From: Smittium culicis
Taxonomy: Eukaryota > Kickxellomycota > Harpellomycetes > Harpellales > Legeriomycetaceae
DNA length: 61,052 bases
Assembly (NCBI GenBank): GCA_001970855.1
Contig: LSSN01003142.1
Span: 1-61,052 of the forward strand
Direction of reading: 5' to 3'
Positions 60,774-61,052 of the stretch are shown piece after piece. The notes below the pieces were generated by a model. The model was given only the letters and a program-made list of their open reading frames with translations, ran no database searches and was not told where the DNA came from. Made by a program: the position numbers and the translations under genes. Within the stretch, counting starts at the first letter, position 1. Each line of letters starts with the position of its first letter.

Positions 60774-61052
60774 ATGGAAGTTAATTCTACAAATGATATA
60801 TTTGAGTTTCCTAAATGTTGTGAAACAAAGCCTGAAGCTATTGAATGGCTTATAAAATATAGTGTTGAAGTTAATAGAAAGCATTTTATAAAAAAGAGCG
60901 ATAATAGGAAAATTTTTGCTGACTGTAAAGATAGAAGTTGTCATTTTCGAGTTCGAATTATGAAGCGGGTTGATAACAAGTTTTACCTAAGCAATATTAT
61001 TAGCCATAACTGCAACCAAAATAATCCTACACCTCGGGTTTCATTTATTAAT
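60774..61052 (+). CDS. Mutator-like (MULE) transposase, 5' end, truncated by window edge
   Basis: An open frame of 93 codons from ATG 60774 to the window end. It reads MEVNSTNDIFEFPKCCETKP, then EAIEWLIKYSVEVNRKHFIKK, DNRKIFADCKDRSCHFRVRI, KFYLSNIISHNC. The C-x4-C (DCKDRSC) with the later H-x-C (HNC) is the N-terminal MuDR/FAR1-type zinc-binding DNA-binding module found ahead of MULE transposase cores (compare F.SKEEA...CK..GC.WR.RA...I..L..HTC). The module is intact. The catalytic DDE domain, if present, is beyond the window. Confidence 0.8.
   Translation, partial: MEVNSTNDIFEFPKCCETKPEAIEWLIKYSVEVNRKHFIKKSDNRKIFADCKDRSCHFRVRIMKRVDNKFYLSNIISHNCNQNNPTPRVSFIN

Noticed and set aside
1..61052. 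CRISPR arrays, bacterial operons, riboswitches
   Set aside because: Spliced genes, eukaryotic tRNAs and LINE/MULE elements show nuclear eukaryotic DNA. The only short regular repeat (59.4 kb) has no spacer-repeat structure.

Overview
This is eukaryotic nuclear DNA. It is very AT-rich, its genes carry short introns (about 65 to 157 nt) with GTAA, GTAC or GTAG donors and TAG, CAG or AAG acceptors, it has eukaryotic tRNA genes, and it holds a LINE retrotransposon and a Mutator-type transposase. The protein set (GPP/DOG-type HAD phosphatase, PX-BAR sorting nexin, p34/Irc6-like protein, a Fus1-like signal-anchored SH3 protein) and the gene structure suggest a fungus. An early-diverging, AT-rich lineage (for example Zoopagomycota/Harpellales) is my best guess, but no marker here proves it.

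Layout. 0.3-10.6 kb: three minus-strand genes, namely an M1 zinc aminopeptidase with a secretory N-terminus, a secreted/transmembrane SH3 protein (2 exons) and a HAD sugar-phosphatase-like enzyme (2 exons). 10.6-18.8 kb: a repeat-rich stretch with one small secreted protein gene at 15.2 kb that looks like a Kex2-processed peptide precursor. 18.8-21.1 kb: a five-exon PX-BAR sorting nexin. 21.1-30.3 kb: a gene-poor AT desert with one tRNA-Arg(CCT). 30.3-36.5 kb: a second gene cluster holding a small disordered protein, a MAIP1/Tim44-like mitochondrial protein on the minus strand and a four-exon Asn/Ser-rich protein with hydrophobic C-terminal segments. 36.5-46.2 kb: a second AT desert. 46.2-51.9 kb: a decayed L1-like LINE on the minus strand. 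52.0-52.15 kb: tRNA-Pro(AGG) and tRNA-His(GTG), 8 bp apart. 53.9-55.2 kb: a three-exon AAGAB/Irc6-like gene. 55.2-60.8 kb: repeats. 60.8 kb to the end: the 5' end of a Mutator-like transposase gene.

Intron-exon models were built by hand. In every multi-exon gene the reading phase is kept across each junction, and most junctions fall where family motifs need to be joined (for example DLDGT in the HAD gene and the p34 domain in the AAGAB gene).

The main unexpected structures are: (i) a dispersed family of about 197-bp non-autonomous elements, at least nine copies, ending TTAA-CCCTTTC...GAAAGGG-TTAA with a hairpin near one end; (ii) a C5/G5 minisatellite upstream of the Mutator transposase start; (iii) the candidate peptide-pheromone-like precursor at 15.2 kb; (iv) a LINE lying just upstream of a tRNA pair. 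The genes are ordinary housekeeping and trafficking functions and do not form an obvious pathway.
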